DNA of 64,000 bases from Streptomyces sp. Go-475 (GTDB taxonomy: Bacteria; Actinomycetota; Actinomycetes; Streptomycetales; Streptomycetaceae), in contig NZ_CP026121.1 in assembly GCF_003330845.1 (NCBI RefSeq), forward strand, positions 7,111,501 to 7,175,500. Reading direction: 5' to 3'. Made by a program: the position numbers and the translations under genes. Numbering within the stretch: the first letter of the stretch is position 1; every line of letters begins with the position of its first letter. Below the pieces are notes generated by a model. It searched no databases. It worked only from the letters and a program-made list of their open reading frames with translations, and was not told where the DNA came from. This document shows, one piece after another, positions 44,114-52,038 of this stretch.

Positions 44114-44165
44114 TGCTTGGTTTTACCAAGCAGCAGCTTGGAAAGTCCAACAACTTGTCTAGACT
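44114..44165. promoter_or_regulatory. two palindromes and a leaderless promoter between aminotransferase and HxlR gene
   Basis: TGCTTGGT-TTT-ACCAAGCA (44114-44132) is a perfect 8-bp inverted repeat; TTGGA-AAG-TCCAA (44138-44150) is a second, 5-bp one, sharing the CTTGG/CCAAG core. TTGGAA (44138-44143) and TAGACT (44160-44165), 16 bp apart, make a promoter for the HxlR gene, whose ATG begins only seven bases later, so the mRNA is probably leaderless. Autoregulation by the HxlR protein is likely. Confidence 0.72.
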
Positions 44166-44172
44166 GCGTCGC

Positions 44173-44799
44173 ATGCCACCTCGCCGAAGCTACGACCAGT
44201 ACTGCTCCGCCGCCCGCGCGCTCGACGTCGTCGGCGACCGCTGGACCCTGCTGATCGTCCGGGAACTGCTCGCCGGTCCCCGCCGCTACACCGATCTGCA
44301 CGCGGACCTGCCCGGCGTCAGCACGGACGTACTCGCCTCGCGGCTGAGGGACATGGAGCGCGACGGCCTCGCCACCCGCCGCCGGCTGCCACCGCCCGGC
44401 GCGGCCACGGTCTACGAACTCACCCCGCGGGGACGTGAGATGCTGCCCGTGCTGCAGGCGCTGGGGGAGTGGGGGCAAAGCGAGCTCGGGGAGCGCCGGC
44501 CGACGGACGCCGTACGGGCGCACTGGTTCGCGCTGCCCCTGCTGCGCCTGCTGGACGGGGAGGGGCTCGTCGAAGTCCGCCTGGAGGAAGGGCGGTTCCA
44601 TCTGCACGCCGGTGCCGAGGAGGGACCGGTGTACGGCGACGGACCCGCCCCCGCGGAGCCCGACGCCCTGCTGGTCCTGGACACCGCCACGTGCACGGCG
44701 CTCAGCCGCGGCGAGCTGGACCTGCTCCGGGCCGTACGGGAGGGCCGGGTCGAGGTGACCGGCGAGGGCGCCCTCGCGAAGACCCTCCGCGAGGCATGA
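44173..44799 (+). CDS. HxlR-family regulator with SCP2-like C-terminal domain
   Basis: A 208-residue protein. Residues 8-100 are a winged-helix HxlR domain: YCSAARALDVVGDRWTLLIVRELLAGPRRYTDLHADLPGVSTDVLASRLRDMERDGLATRR. The remainder (105-208) is a small alpha/beta domain similar to the SCP2/DUF-type modules often fused in Streptomyces. No redox Cys pair beyond Cys11 is seen. The ATG at 44173 is leaderless in the predicted promoter. It is divergent from the aminotransferase gene. Confidence 0.85.
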   Translation: MPPRRSYDQYCSAARALDVVGDRWTLLIVRELLAGPRRYTDLHADLPGVSTDVLASRLRDMERDGLATRRRLPPPGAATVYELTPRGREMLPVLQALGEWGQSELGERRPTDAVRAHWFALPLLRLLDGEGLVEVRLEEGRFHLHAGAEEGPVYGDGPAPAEPDALLVLDTATCTALSRGELDLLRAVREGRVEVTGEGALAKTLREA

Positions 44800-44800
44800 G

Positions 44801-44827
44801 AGAAGGCCCGCACGAAGCGGGCCTTCT
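44801..44827 (+). terminator. terminator after the HxlR gene
   Basis: AGAAGGCCCGC (44801-44811) pairs perfectly with GCGGGCCTTCT (44817-44827), loop ACGAA, starting one base after the stop codon. Confidence 0.85.
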
Positions 44828-44851
44828 GAGGACGCGCCAGGCGGCGGACGG

Positions 44852-45356
44852 GTGCCCGTCAGACGCCTGACGGCGTCTGTGCCGGTGGCGGGCGACGGGG
44901 CCTGTCGGGCGCTTGGTGGCGTCTGTGCCGGTGGCGGGCGATGGGGCCTGTCGGGCGCTTGGTGGCGTCTGTGCCGGTGGCGGGCGACGGGGCCTGTCGG
45001 GCGCCTGACGGCGTCTGTGCCGGTCGCGGGCGACGGGGCCTGTCGGGCGCCTGGTGGCGTCTGTGCCGGTCGCGGGCGACGGGGCCTGTCGGGCGCCTGG
45101 TGGCGTCTGTGCCGGTCGCGGGCGACGGGGCCCGTCAGGCGTCCGGTGGCACCCGTGCCGGTCGCGGGCGACGGGGCCCGTCAGGCGTCCGGTGGCACCC
45201 GTGCCGGTGGCGGGCGACGGGGCCTGTCGGGCGCCTGGTGGCGTCTGTGCCGGTGTGGCGGGCGACGGGGCCTGTCGGGCGCCTGGCGGCACCCGTGCCG
45301 GTCGCGGGCGACGGCGGCCGCGGGCAACGAGGTGTCAGGCACCCGGTGGCACCCGT
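44852..45356. repeat. 46-bp tandem repeat array, about ten units
   Basis: The segment GTCTGTGCCGGTGGCG (or ACCCGTGCCGG in variants) recurs at 44875, 44921, 44967, 45013, 45059, 45105, 45151, 45197 and 45243 with an exact 46-bp period, then at 45291 (2-bp insertion) and, degenerate, at 45351. Units differ at a few positions (GGTGGCGGG/GGTCGCGGG, TCTGTG/CCCGTG, CTGTCGGG/CCGTCAGG). No spacers are present. At the left edge CAGACGCC-TGAC-GGCGTCTG (44860-44879) is a perfect hairpin. The array fills the convergent gap and touches the end of the next gene; 46 is not a multiple of 3, so it is not a protein repeat. Confidence 0.92.
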
Positions 45357-46135
45357 GTCGGACGGCCCGAGCCGCGGGTCAGCGCGTACCCGGCGACCCC
45401 CGCCAGCGCGGCCAGGACACCGCCCGTCGCGGTCCACACCCACCGGTCCGACCACCAGCCGGACGTCCAGCCGTCCTCCGGTTCCAGCCCGGCCAGCACC
45501 GCCGCGTCCTCCCGCTCCTGCCCGGACCGCGTCGCGATCCCCGGCACCAGCGGCTCGGCCAGCGAGCCGTCCACCGCCGCCGAGCCGCCGATGTCCTCGG
45601 AGTCCACCCGGACCCGGGTGTCGACCGGGAGGCCGAGGTCGGCGGTGGTGACGCCGGTGGCCGTCAGCCGGACGTAGTACGTGCCGGGCAGCGGGTCGTT
45701 GCCCCACGGCTCCGACCAGGCACGGACCGTGCGCAGGACGCAGGCCAGCTCCACGGAGGCCGCGTCGGCCGCAGCGGTGCGCGTCTGCGCCCCGTACTGG
45801 CAGGCCTGACGGCGGCGCAGACCGTCGTAGACGTCGATCTGCCAGGTCTGGGCGGCATGGGTGTCCGGCAGCTTCACCGTCGCCCTGACCGTGGGGCGCT
45901 GCCCGGTGTCCGCGGGGAACGACCAGTACAGGTAGTCGCCGGTGGAGCCGCTCGCGGTGGCCTCCTGCCCCTGCTCGATCTCCGTCGCCGTACGGAACGA
46001 CGTACCGGCCCGCGTGGGGGCCGACCCGCCGTCCTGCGACGGAGTCGACGGAGTCGGGGAGGCGTCGGCCGCGGCCGGGGCGACCGCCAGGCCCAGGGTC
46101 AGCAACGCGGCGCTCAACGCACGTACCACTCGCAT
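45335..46135 (-). CDS. secreted membrane-anchored protein, partner of the VWA protein
   Basis: A 266-residue protein with signal peptide (1-23, ALSAALLTLGLAVAPAAA), a beta-rich outer domain (TEIEQGQEATASGSTGDYLYWSFPADTGQRPTVRATVKLP ... DPLPGTYYVRLTATG) and a C-terminal membrane helix (WVWTATGGVLAALAGVAGYALTRG). The outer domain resembles pre-peptidase C-terminal-like beta sandwiches. Its start overlaps the VWA gene stop by one base, so both are made together. The two share the same architecture (signal, beta domain, C-terminal anchor), and the VWA protein's second half is a related beta domain. Function unknown; an envelope complex is plausible. Confidence 0.7.
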   Translation of the reverse strand: MRVVRALSAALLTLGLAVAPAAADASPTPSTPSQDGGSAPTRAGTSFRTATEIEQGQEATASGSTGDYLYWSFPADTGQRPTVRATVKLPDTHAAQTWQIDVYDGLRRRQACQYGAQTRTAAADAASVELACVLRTVRAWSEPWGNDPLPGTYYVRLTATGVTTADLGLPVDTRVRVDSEDIGGSAAVDGSLAEPLVPGIATRSGQEREDAAVLAGLEPEDGWTSGWWSDRWVWTATGGVLAALAGVAGYALTRGSGRPTRVPPGA

Positions 46136-47400
46136 CAGTTGGTCCTCCAGACAGCGACCCGCCAGCGCGACAGCCAGCCCCAGACGAGACCGGCCAGGAA
46201 GCCGGTGAGGATCAGGACACCCAGTAGCCACCAGCCGCGGCCGAGGCCGAAGGCGGCCACGTCGGCCGCCCGGTCCGGACCGTCCACGACATCGACGGTC
46301 AGCTCCAGCGGCAGACCGGGCGTGGTCTTCACACCGGAGGCCGCCGAGAAGGAGTGCGACACGGTCAGGCAGACGGCCTCGGCCGGTGCGTCCTCCTCGT
46401 CGCTCGCCGCCTTCGGGTAGCGCAGACCCGTCGAGATCACGTCCGTACGGCCGGTGCCCGCCGCCTCGCCGCGCACGATCTCGCGGCCCTTGACGGTGAC
46501 GGCCCGCAGCAGGACGCCGTAGCCGGGGTTCACGGCCCGGTCGGCCGCCACGCTCACCGAGGCGCGCAGCTCCTTGCCCGGCGGGACGTCCACCCGGTAC
46601 CAGCGCTGCTGCCCGAACTCCTCCCGGTCGCTGTACAGCCCGGACTTCAGCGCCGGGGCCCCGGCGCACTCGGCGGCGCCCCGCGTCGGCACCGGCGTCA
46701 CCACCGGGTCGGCCGCCCGGTCCACCAACTCGTTGACCCGGTCGGTGAGTTCGTCCTGGTGCTCCACCGAGGTGTAGGTGCCGCCGGTGGCCTCGGCGAT
46801 GCAGCTCAGCTGCCGGCTCAGCTCGGCGGTGGGCACCAGTCCCAGCGTGTCGATGGTCAGGCCGATGCCCTTGGCGGCGATCTCCCGGGCCACCTCGCAC
46901 GGGTCGAGCGGGGCGCAGGTGTCCTCGCCGTCGCTGATCAGCACGATCCGCTTGGAGCCGTTCCCGCCCTCCAGGTCGTCGGCCGCCTTCAGCAGGGCCG
47001 GGCCGATCGGCGTCCAGCCCGTCGGGGTGAGCGTGGCGACGGCCGTCTTGGCCTCGGTGCGGTCCAGCGGGCCGACGGGGTAGAGCTGCGCGGTGTCCTT
47101 GCAGCCCGTCTTCCGGTCGTCGCCCGGGTAGTTCGCGCCGAGGGTGCGGATGCCGAGTTCGACCTCCTCGGGCGTCGCGTCCAGCACCTCGTTGAACGCC
47201 TGCTTCGCGGCGGCCATCCGCGACTGTCCGTCGATGTCCCGCGCTCGCATCGAGCCGCTCACGTCGAGGACGAGGTCGACCTTGGGGGCCTCCTGGCCCG
47301 TGGGTTCACCGGCGGCCGCTCCGGCCGGGAAGGCGAGCCCGGCCGTCAACGCGGCGAGCAGGGCACAGACGCCCGCCGCCAGCCGTTTACTTGTGATCAT
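46135..47400 (-). CDS. secreted membrane-anchored VWA-domain protein
   Basis: A 421-residue protein. A signal peptide (1-31) is followed by a von Willebrand A domain (about 40-225) with the metal-binding MIDAS set: DVSGSM, the Thr of TLTPTGWTP and the Asp of ISDGEDTC. The second part (230-390) is a beta sandwich (QQRWYRVDVPPGKELRASVSV), and a C-terminal helix (WWLLGVLILTGFLAGLVWGWL) anchors it. A short basic tail faces the cytosol. Ligand unknown. The start at 47400 is ATG. It is cotranscribed with the gene after it. Confidence 0.85.
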   Translation of the reverse strand: MITSKRLAAGVCALLAALTAGLAFPAGAAAGEPTGQEAPKVDLVLDVSGSMRARDIDGQSRMAAAKQAFNEVLDATPEEVELGIRTLGANYPGDDRKTGCKDTAQLYPVGPLDRTEAKTAVATLTPTGWTPIGPALLKAADDLEGGNGSKRIVLISDGEDTCAPLDPCEVAREIAAKGIGLTIDTLGLVPTAELSRQLSCIAEATGGTYTSVEHQDELTDRVNELVDRAADPVVTPVPTRGAAECAGAPALKSGLYSDREEFGQQRWYRVDVPPGKELRASVSVAADRAVNPGYGVLLRAVTVKGREIVRGEAAGTGRTDVISTGLRYPKAASDEEDAPAEAVCLTVSHSFSAASGVKTTPGLPLELTVDVVDGPDRAADVAAFGLGRGWWLLGVLILTGFLAGLVWGWLSRWRVAVWRTN

Positions 47401-47444
47401 CGGCGGATCTTATTGATCACCGGGGGCGGGCTCCAAAACGGGGC

Positions 47445-48971
47445 TCAGCGCAGGGGATTGGGCAGCTCCGCCCACTGGTCCCCGGGCGTCTGCGGCGAGA
47501 GCCGCATCAGCGTCAGCGCCTTCGTGGGCAGGGGATCGGCGCGCAGCGCGGCGAGATCCGGCGTGTCCGGGAGATCCCGTACGGCCGTCCCCAGCGCCGT
47601 CGACAGCGCCTCGCCCGACCCGGCCGTCCCGGCCAGCGCTCCTGCCACGAGTGAGCCGAACAGCTTGCGGCGGAGCGTGCGTTCGTCGTCGGTGACCATG
47701 CGGGCCGGCAGGTCGGGCACCGCGATGCGGTGCCGGGCGAGGCGGGCCGGGCTGACGCGGATGTCGGCCAGGTCGCGGTAGACCAGCCGCAGCGGCTCGC
47801 CCGCCGGCGACAGGACCACCAGCAGGTTCTGGCCGTGCGCCTCCAGGGCCACGCCCAGCTCCAGCAGCCGCAGGCCCACCGTGAGGGCGAGCCGCGCGAA
47901 ACCGGCCAGCCAGCCGGGGGAGCGGGGCAGTCCGGTCGTGGCGAGCGCCGCCACCGGCAGGATCCGTTCACCGCTGCCCGCGTACGTGCGCGGGGACTCC
48001 CGCAGGACCGCCGCGAAGTCCGGGGAGCCGGCCGCCGCCGCGCCCAGGGTGCGGGTGACGTGCAGCAGGCCGTCCGTGCGTGCCGCCGGAACCCCGGCGA
48101 ACTCCGACAGCACCGCCGAGGCGGCGACCGACGGCAGCGAGATGTCCCGCACCGAGGACGTCAGCCGGGCGCTGAGCGACGTCTTGACGTGCGGCCCGCC
48201 GGGCAGGGCGAGCGTGCGCAGGGACATCAGCGGATGCCCCGGACTCCGCTCCTCGCACGTCCGCTTCAGCACATGCGCCGCCTGCCAGGGATGCACCGGC
48301 AGCACCACGTGCTCCCCGTCCCGCAGGTCCCCCGGCCACACCCCCGTCACCAGGCACTCCTCCGCCCGTACCGGCACCAGCCCGAGCTCCACCACCGGCC
48401 GGTGCTCCGGCCCGTAGGCGAGCTGCTCGGCCACCGAGAAACCGGGCCGGGACCGGCACGTCGGGTGGAAGGGATGCCCGTCGACGATCCGCTGCTCCCA
48501 CGCCCAGTCGCTCTCCGGCCACGCCTCCCGCTCGCCCTCCTGCCCCGCCCGCGACAGCGCCAACGAGGCCACGCTGTGTCCGAGTTCGGCGGCGAAGGCG
48601 GCGGAGTGCGGGACGGCGAGGTCCGTCACCAGCCGCGCCGGATCGGCGTACGCCGTCCCGTCGAGCCGTACGACGGTGACGTACGCGCCGGTCGCGTACG
48701 GATCCGGCCGCGGGCCGTGCAGCCGGCGGCCGTCCGACAGGCGCAGGGTCAGCCCGTCCCGGCCCCGCTCCCCGCCGGTGACCCAGGGCAGCGGATCATG
48801 CGTGAGACCACGCCACAGCCGCGACAGGACGGCCGCCCGGGCGCCGGGCAGTTCGGCCTCGTACCGCGGCAGGAGGCCGGGCCGTACGACGGCCAGTTCC
48901 TCGGCGACCTCGGCCTCGGCGGTGGGGGGACGGTGCACGGGCGGGCTCCTCGGGTACGAATAGGGCGTCAC
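47445..48971 (-). CDS. IucA/IucC-family NIS siderophore synthetase 1
   Basis: A 508-residue NRPS-independent siderophore synthetase, an enzyme that activates a carboxylate as the AMP ester and joins it to an amine or alcohol. The N-terminal ATP-binding region contains GHPFHPTCRSRPGFS, the conserved HP..HP motif; HVVLPVHPWQA and KTSLSARLTSSVRDI follow, and the C-terminal FhuF-like domain has GVALEAHGQNLLVVLSPAGEPLRLVYRDLADIR. The GTG at 48971 gives family length. It is divergent from the second synthetase, with 79 bp between. No DmdR-type iron box is visible in that gap. Confidence 0.9.
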   Translation of the reverse strand: MTPYSYPRSPPVHRPPTAEAEVAEELAVVRPGLLPRYEAELPGARAAVLSRLWRGLTHDPLPWVTGGERGRDGLTLRLSDGRRLHGPRPDPYATGAYVTVVRLDGTAYADPARLVTDLAVPHSAAFAAELGHSVASLALSRAGQEGEREAWPESDWAWEQRIVDGHPFHPTCRSRPGFSVAEQLAYGPEHRPVVELGLVPVRAEECLVTGVWPGDLRDGEHVVLPVHPWQAAHVLKRTCEERSPGHPLMSLRTLALPGGPHVKTSLSARLTSSVRDISLPSVAASAVLSEFAGVPAARTDGLLHVTRTLGAAAAGSPDFAAVLRESPRTYAGSGERILPVAALATTGLPRSPGWLAGFARLALTVGLRLLELGVALEAHGQNLLVVLSPAGEPLRLVYRDLADIRVSPARLARHRIAVPDLPARMVTDDERTLRRKLFGSLVAGALAGTAGSGEALSTALGTAVRDLPDTPDLAALRADPLPTKALTLMRLSPQTPGDQWAELPNPLR

Positions 48972-49050
48972 GGCGGGACGGCGACGACCGCATACTGATC
49001 ATCTCCGCCCGGAACGCCGGCCGGAACGCTGGAAGGACCGTAGGGAACGA

Positions 49051-50592
49051 GTGGAACGCGTGGACCTCATGCCCCCGCCCGCCGAGGACGACTCGGCCCA
49101 CGGCGACGACAGTGCCACCGGCCTCGCCGGGCGCGCGGACGCGTACGCCGCCGTGCCGCTGCTGAACTGCCTGCTGCGGGAGGTGGCCCGGCCGGTCCGG
49201 CAGGAGGGCGATCGCCGGGTCTACCGTCTGCCCGGCGGGGGCCGCCTGCTGCGCGTGCGCGGGACGCGGCGGCCCGCCGAGCCCGAGGTGCGGGTGGCGG
49301 GCGGCTGGCGGCGCGTCGGCCACCCCGAGCTGGTCAAGCTCGTCGCCGAGGAACTGCGCCGGCACACCGGGCTGTCCAACCACGAACTGCCCGCCGAGAT
49401 GATCGACAGCCGGGACGCCGTGGCCGCGCTGCTGGCCGCCCGGGCCGGCGCCGTCCCGCCCGGCGACCTCTACCTCCGCTCCGAGCAGTGCCTCCTCACC
49501 GGCCACACCCACCACCCGGCCCCCAAGGCACGCGGCGGCGGCCCGGCCGCCGGCTGGCTGCCGTACGCGCCCGAGGCGTACGCCCGCTTCCCGCTGACCC
49601 TGCTCGGCCTGCGCGAGGACACCGTCGTCGAGGAGGGCGACACCTCGGCCCTGGACGCCCTCGGCACGGCCCCGCCCGGCTACCGGCTGCTGCCCGCCCA
49701 CCCCTGGCAGCTCGACCTGGCCGCGCGGGAGCTCGACGCAGCCTTCGCGGACGGCCGGCTCGTCCGGCTCGGCACGACCGCCTTCGACACCTGGCCGACG
49801 GCCGCGATCCGCACGCTCTACGCACCCGAGCCCGACCTCTTCCTCAAGTTCAGCCTCGACGTGCGCATCACCAACGACATCCGCCGGCTCTGGCGCCACG
49901 ACCTGCTCGCCCTGCGCCGGACCGACGCGGCGGTGTGCTCCGCGCTGGCTGCGTCCGACGGCCCTCCGGCCTGGCTGAGCGACCGCGGCTACCGCACCGC
50001 CGACTTCGCCTTCGAGGCCCTGGCCGTCCTCGTCCGCGACGGCTTCCACGACCGTCTGCTGCCCGGCGCGACCCCGCTGCTGGCCGCCGGACTCGTCGAG
50101 GGCTTCGACGGCAGCCCGCTCGACCGCGCCGCCGCCCCGGAGGCCTGGTGGGCGGCCTACCTGGCGCAGGTGGTGCCCCCGGCCGTCACGGCCTTCGCCC
50201 GGCACGGCGTCGTCCTGGAGGCCCACCTGCAGAACACCCTCGTCGCGGTGGACGCCGACGGCACGCCCGTGCAGGCGCTGTACCGGGACGCCGAGGGCGT
50301 GAAGCTGCTGCCGGAGGTGTCGCGCGAGGCGGGCTGGGAGCGGCTCGTGTACTGCCTGGTCGTCAACCACCTCACCGAGATCGCCGGCGCCCTCGCCGCA
50401 CGCCGGCCCGGCTTCGACCCCTGGCCCGCCGTCCGCCGCGAACTGGCCCGCCACGACGTCCCGGAGATCCCCGCCCTGCTCACCTCGCCCACCCTGCCCG
50501 CCAAGACCAACCTGCTGCTGCGCTGGACGGGCGCGGACGGCGCCGACGCCCGCTACCTGCCGCTGCCCAACCCGCTCCGGCATCAGCCGTAA
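49051..50592 (+). CDS. IucA/IucC-family NIS siderophore synthetase 2
   Basis: A 513-residue second NIS synthetase. Motifs are GHTHHPAPKARGG, LLPAHPWQLDLA, LKFSLDVRITNDIRRL and VVLEAHLQNTLVAVDADGTPVQALYRDAEGVKLL. Together with synthetase 1 it may build both arms of a citrate- or other dicarboxylate-based siderophore. Three near starts exist (GTG 49051, GTG 49060, ATG 49069); 49051 has AGGG at suitable distance. Its end overlaps the GHMP kinase gene end by 10 bp (convergent). Confidence 0.9.
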   Translation: MERVDLMPPPAEDDSAHGDDSATGLAGRADAYAAVPLLNCLLREVARPVRQEGDRRVYRLPGGGRLLRVRGTRRPAEPEVRVAGGWRRVGHPELVKLVAEELRRHTGLSNHELPAEMIDSRDAVAALLAARAGAVPPGDLYLRSEQCLLTGHTHHPAPKARGGGPAAGWLPYAPEAYARFPLTLLGLREDTVVEEGDTSALDALGTAPPGYRLLPAHPWQLDLAARELDAAFADGRLVRLGTTAFDTWPTAAIRTLYAPEPDLFLKFSLDVRITNDIRRLWRHDLLALRRTDAAVCSALAASDGPPAWLSDRGYRTADFAFEALAVLVRDGFHDRLLPGATPLLAAGLVEGFDGSPLDRAAAPEAWWAAYLAQVVPPAVTAFARHGVVLEAHLQNTLVAVDADGTPVQALYRDAEGVKLLPEVSREAGWERLVYCLVVNHLTEIAGALAARRPGFDPWPAVRRELARHDVPEIPALLTSPTLPAKTNLLLRWTGADGADARYLPLPNPLRHQP

Positions 50593-51488
50593 CCGGCCCG
50601 GGCGAACGAGCACGGGTGGCCGAGCGAGCGGAAGAACGCGACCAGTTCGGACCTGAGGCGGGAGTCCGGGCGGCGGGTGAAGAGATAGCCGGTCAGGCAG
50701 CCCGTGTGGGCGACGAAGACGCCGTCGGCGCCGAACCGCTCGCGGTGGGCCAGCACGCTCTCGAACGTCGCTTTCGGCAGCACCTCCTGGGACAGCACGG
50801 CGCTGCCGGTCGCGGCGCGCGCCACGGCCGCCGCGTCCCCGCAGGCGAAGCCCTTCAGCAGGTCGGTCAGACACCGCTCGTACGCGTCCCCGCGGCGCCG
50901 GTAGTGCTCCAGCAGCAGGGGCGTGACGGCGGCGGTGTCCACGGTGCCGGGCTCGGTCACGTAGGCGGTGTGGAAGCCGATGCCCGTGCCCAGGCGCCGG
51001 ACCAGCCGGTGCCGGCCGCTGAGATACAGGGCGAACTCGTCGAGGAAGACGCTGTCGGCACGCTCGATCGCCGCCAGGACGCCGACGACCACCTCGGCGT
51101 CGTACGGCAGCGAGAAGAGCCGGAACAGGCAGCGCAGGGTGGCCACGATGTCGGCGGTCGAACTGGCCATGCCGACACCCACCCGCAGCTCGGAGCGCAC
51201 GGTCCACTCACCGGGCGGCAGCCGCAGGCCGTAGTGCTCCAGGAAAAGCCGGACCGCGGTCGCCGACTTCTCCCCGAGCGGCGGCGACGGGGGCGGACCG
51301 GGCGCCGCCCCAGGGGTGAACGACACCCGGGAGTGCCGGGCGACGGGGAACGACACCACCGCGATGTCCGGAGCGGGGCCCGCCCGCAACGGGCCCTGGT
51401 ACAGCTCGCCGAGCGTGCCGTGGCAGACGCCCGACACGACGCGGGGCACACCGGCGGAGGGCACGCAGGGGCTCGTGCCGTCGCGCAC
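50583..51488 (-). CDS. GHMP kinase, PduX-like (L-threonine kinase type)
   Basis: A 301-residue GHMP kinase. The N-terminal strand-turn VVSGVCHGTLGELYQGPL matches the start of PduX-like kinases, and GVGMASSTADIVATLRCLF is the ATP-binding GHMP motif (PxxxGLxSSxA variant). PduX phosphorylates L-threonine for the aminopropanol of cobalamin. Placed beside NIS synthetases it may make a phosphorylated amino-acid building block for the siderophore; no threonine-phosphate decarboxylase is near. The GTG at 51488 follows GGGAGGGAGG. It is divergent from the 2Fe-2S gene. Confidence 0.8.
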   Translation of the reverse strand: MRDGTSPCVPSAGVPRVVSGVCHGTLGELYQGPLRAGPAPDIAVVSFPVARHSRVSFTPGAAPGPPPSPPLGEKSATAVRLFLEHYGLRLPPGEWTVRSELRVGVGMASSTADIVATLRCLFRLFSLPYDAEVVVGVLAAIERADSVFLDEFALYLSGRHRLVRRLGTGIGFHTAYVTEPGTVDTAAVTPLLLEHYRRRGDAYERCLTDLLKGFACGDAAAVARAATGSAVLSQEVLPKATFESVLAHRERFGADGVFVAHTGCLTGYLFTRRPDSRLRSELVAFFRSLGHPCSFARAGYG

Positions 51489-51624
51489 GGCCTCACCTCC
51501 CTCCCGCGGTGATCTTCGGGAAACCGCCTCATGGAATGATCGCCCCCGGCAGGCCGGGAGACCCACGGGGTGGGCTCCTCCACGAACCACCGGGGCGGAC
51601 CCCCGGAGAGAGGGCAGGTGCGGC

Positions 51625-52038
51625 ATGTCCGCGACGCCGTCCGACGCGGCGAACGACGATCCTCCGGACGAGACGGCGGTCACCGGCCCCGTGCCGTGCC
51701 GCGTCGTCGTGTGCCGGGACTGCTGCTGCGGCAGCCCCAAGGTCACCGGGGTCGATCACGCGGCCCAGACCGAGCGCCTGCGCGCCGCGGCGCCGGTGCG
51801 GGTCTCCGACTGCCTGGACGTGTGCGACCAGGCCAACGTCATCGTCGTCCAGCCCTCCTCCGCCGGCCGGGCCGCCGGCGGACGGCCGGTCTGGCTCGGG
51901 CTGGTCAACGACCCGGCGGCGACCGAGGACGTCGTCTCGTGGGTCCGCCAGGGCGGCCCCGGCGTCGCCCCGCTGCCCGACATCCTCGACCTGTACGTCT
52001 TCACCCCCCTCACCCGGCGGCGCCCGGACGGCTCATGA
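51625..52038 (+). CDS. (2Fe-2S) ferredoxin-like protein
   Basis: A 137-residue thioredoxin-fold 2Fe-2S protein. The cysteines of CRDCCCGSPK and CLDVCDQAN give the cluster-binding set seen in the (2Fe-2S) ferredoxin domain proteins of Streptomyces. It is the likely electron donor for reduction or release of iron from the siderophore (inference from the importer genes next to it). The ATG at 51625 follows GGAGAGAGGGCAGG. Its last codons overlap the end of the convergent permease gene by 6 bp. Confidence 0.85.
   Translation: MSATPSDAANDDPPDETAVTGPVPCRVVVCRDCCCGSPKVTGVDHAAQTERLRAAAPVRVSDCLDVCDQANVIVVQPSSAGRAAGGRPVWLGLVNDPAATEDVVSWVRQGGPGVAPLPDILDLYVFTPLTRRRPDGS

Noticed and set aside
44852..45356. 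CRISPR array
   Set aside because: The units are contiguous 46-mers with no unique spacers and no cas genes nearby.
48972..49050. Divergent iron box between the two NIS synthetases
   Set aside because: No TTAGGTTAGGCT-like sequence can be seen on either strand of the gap.
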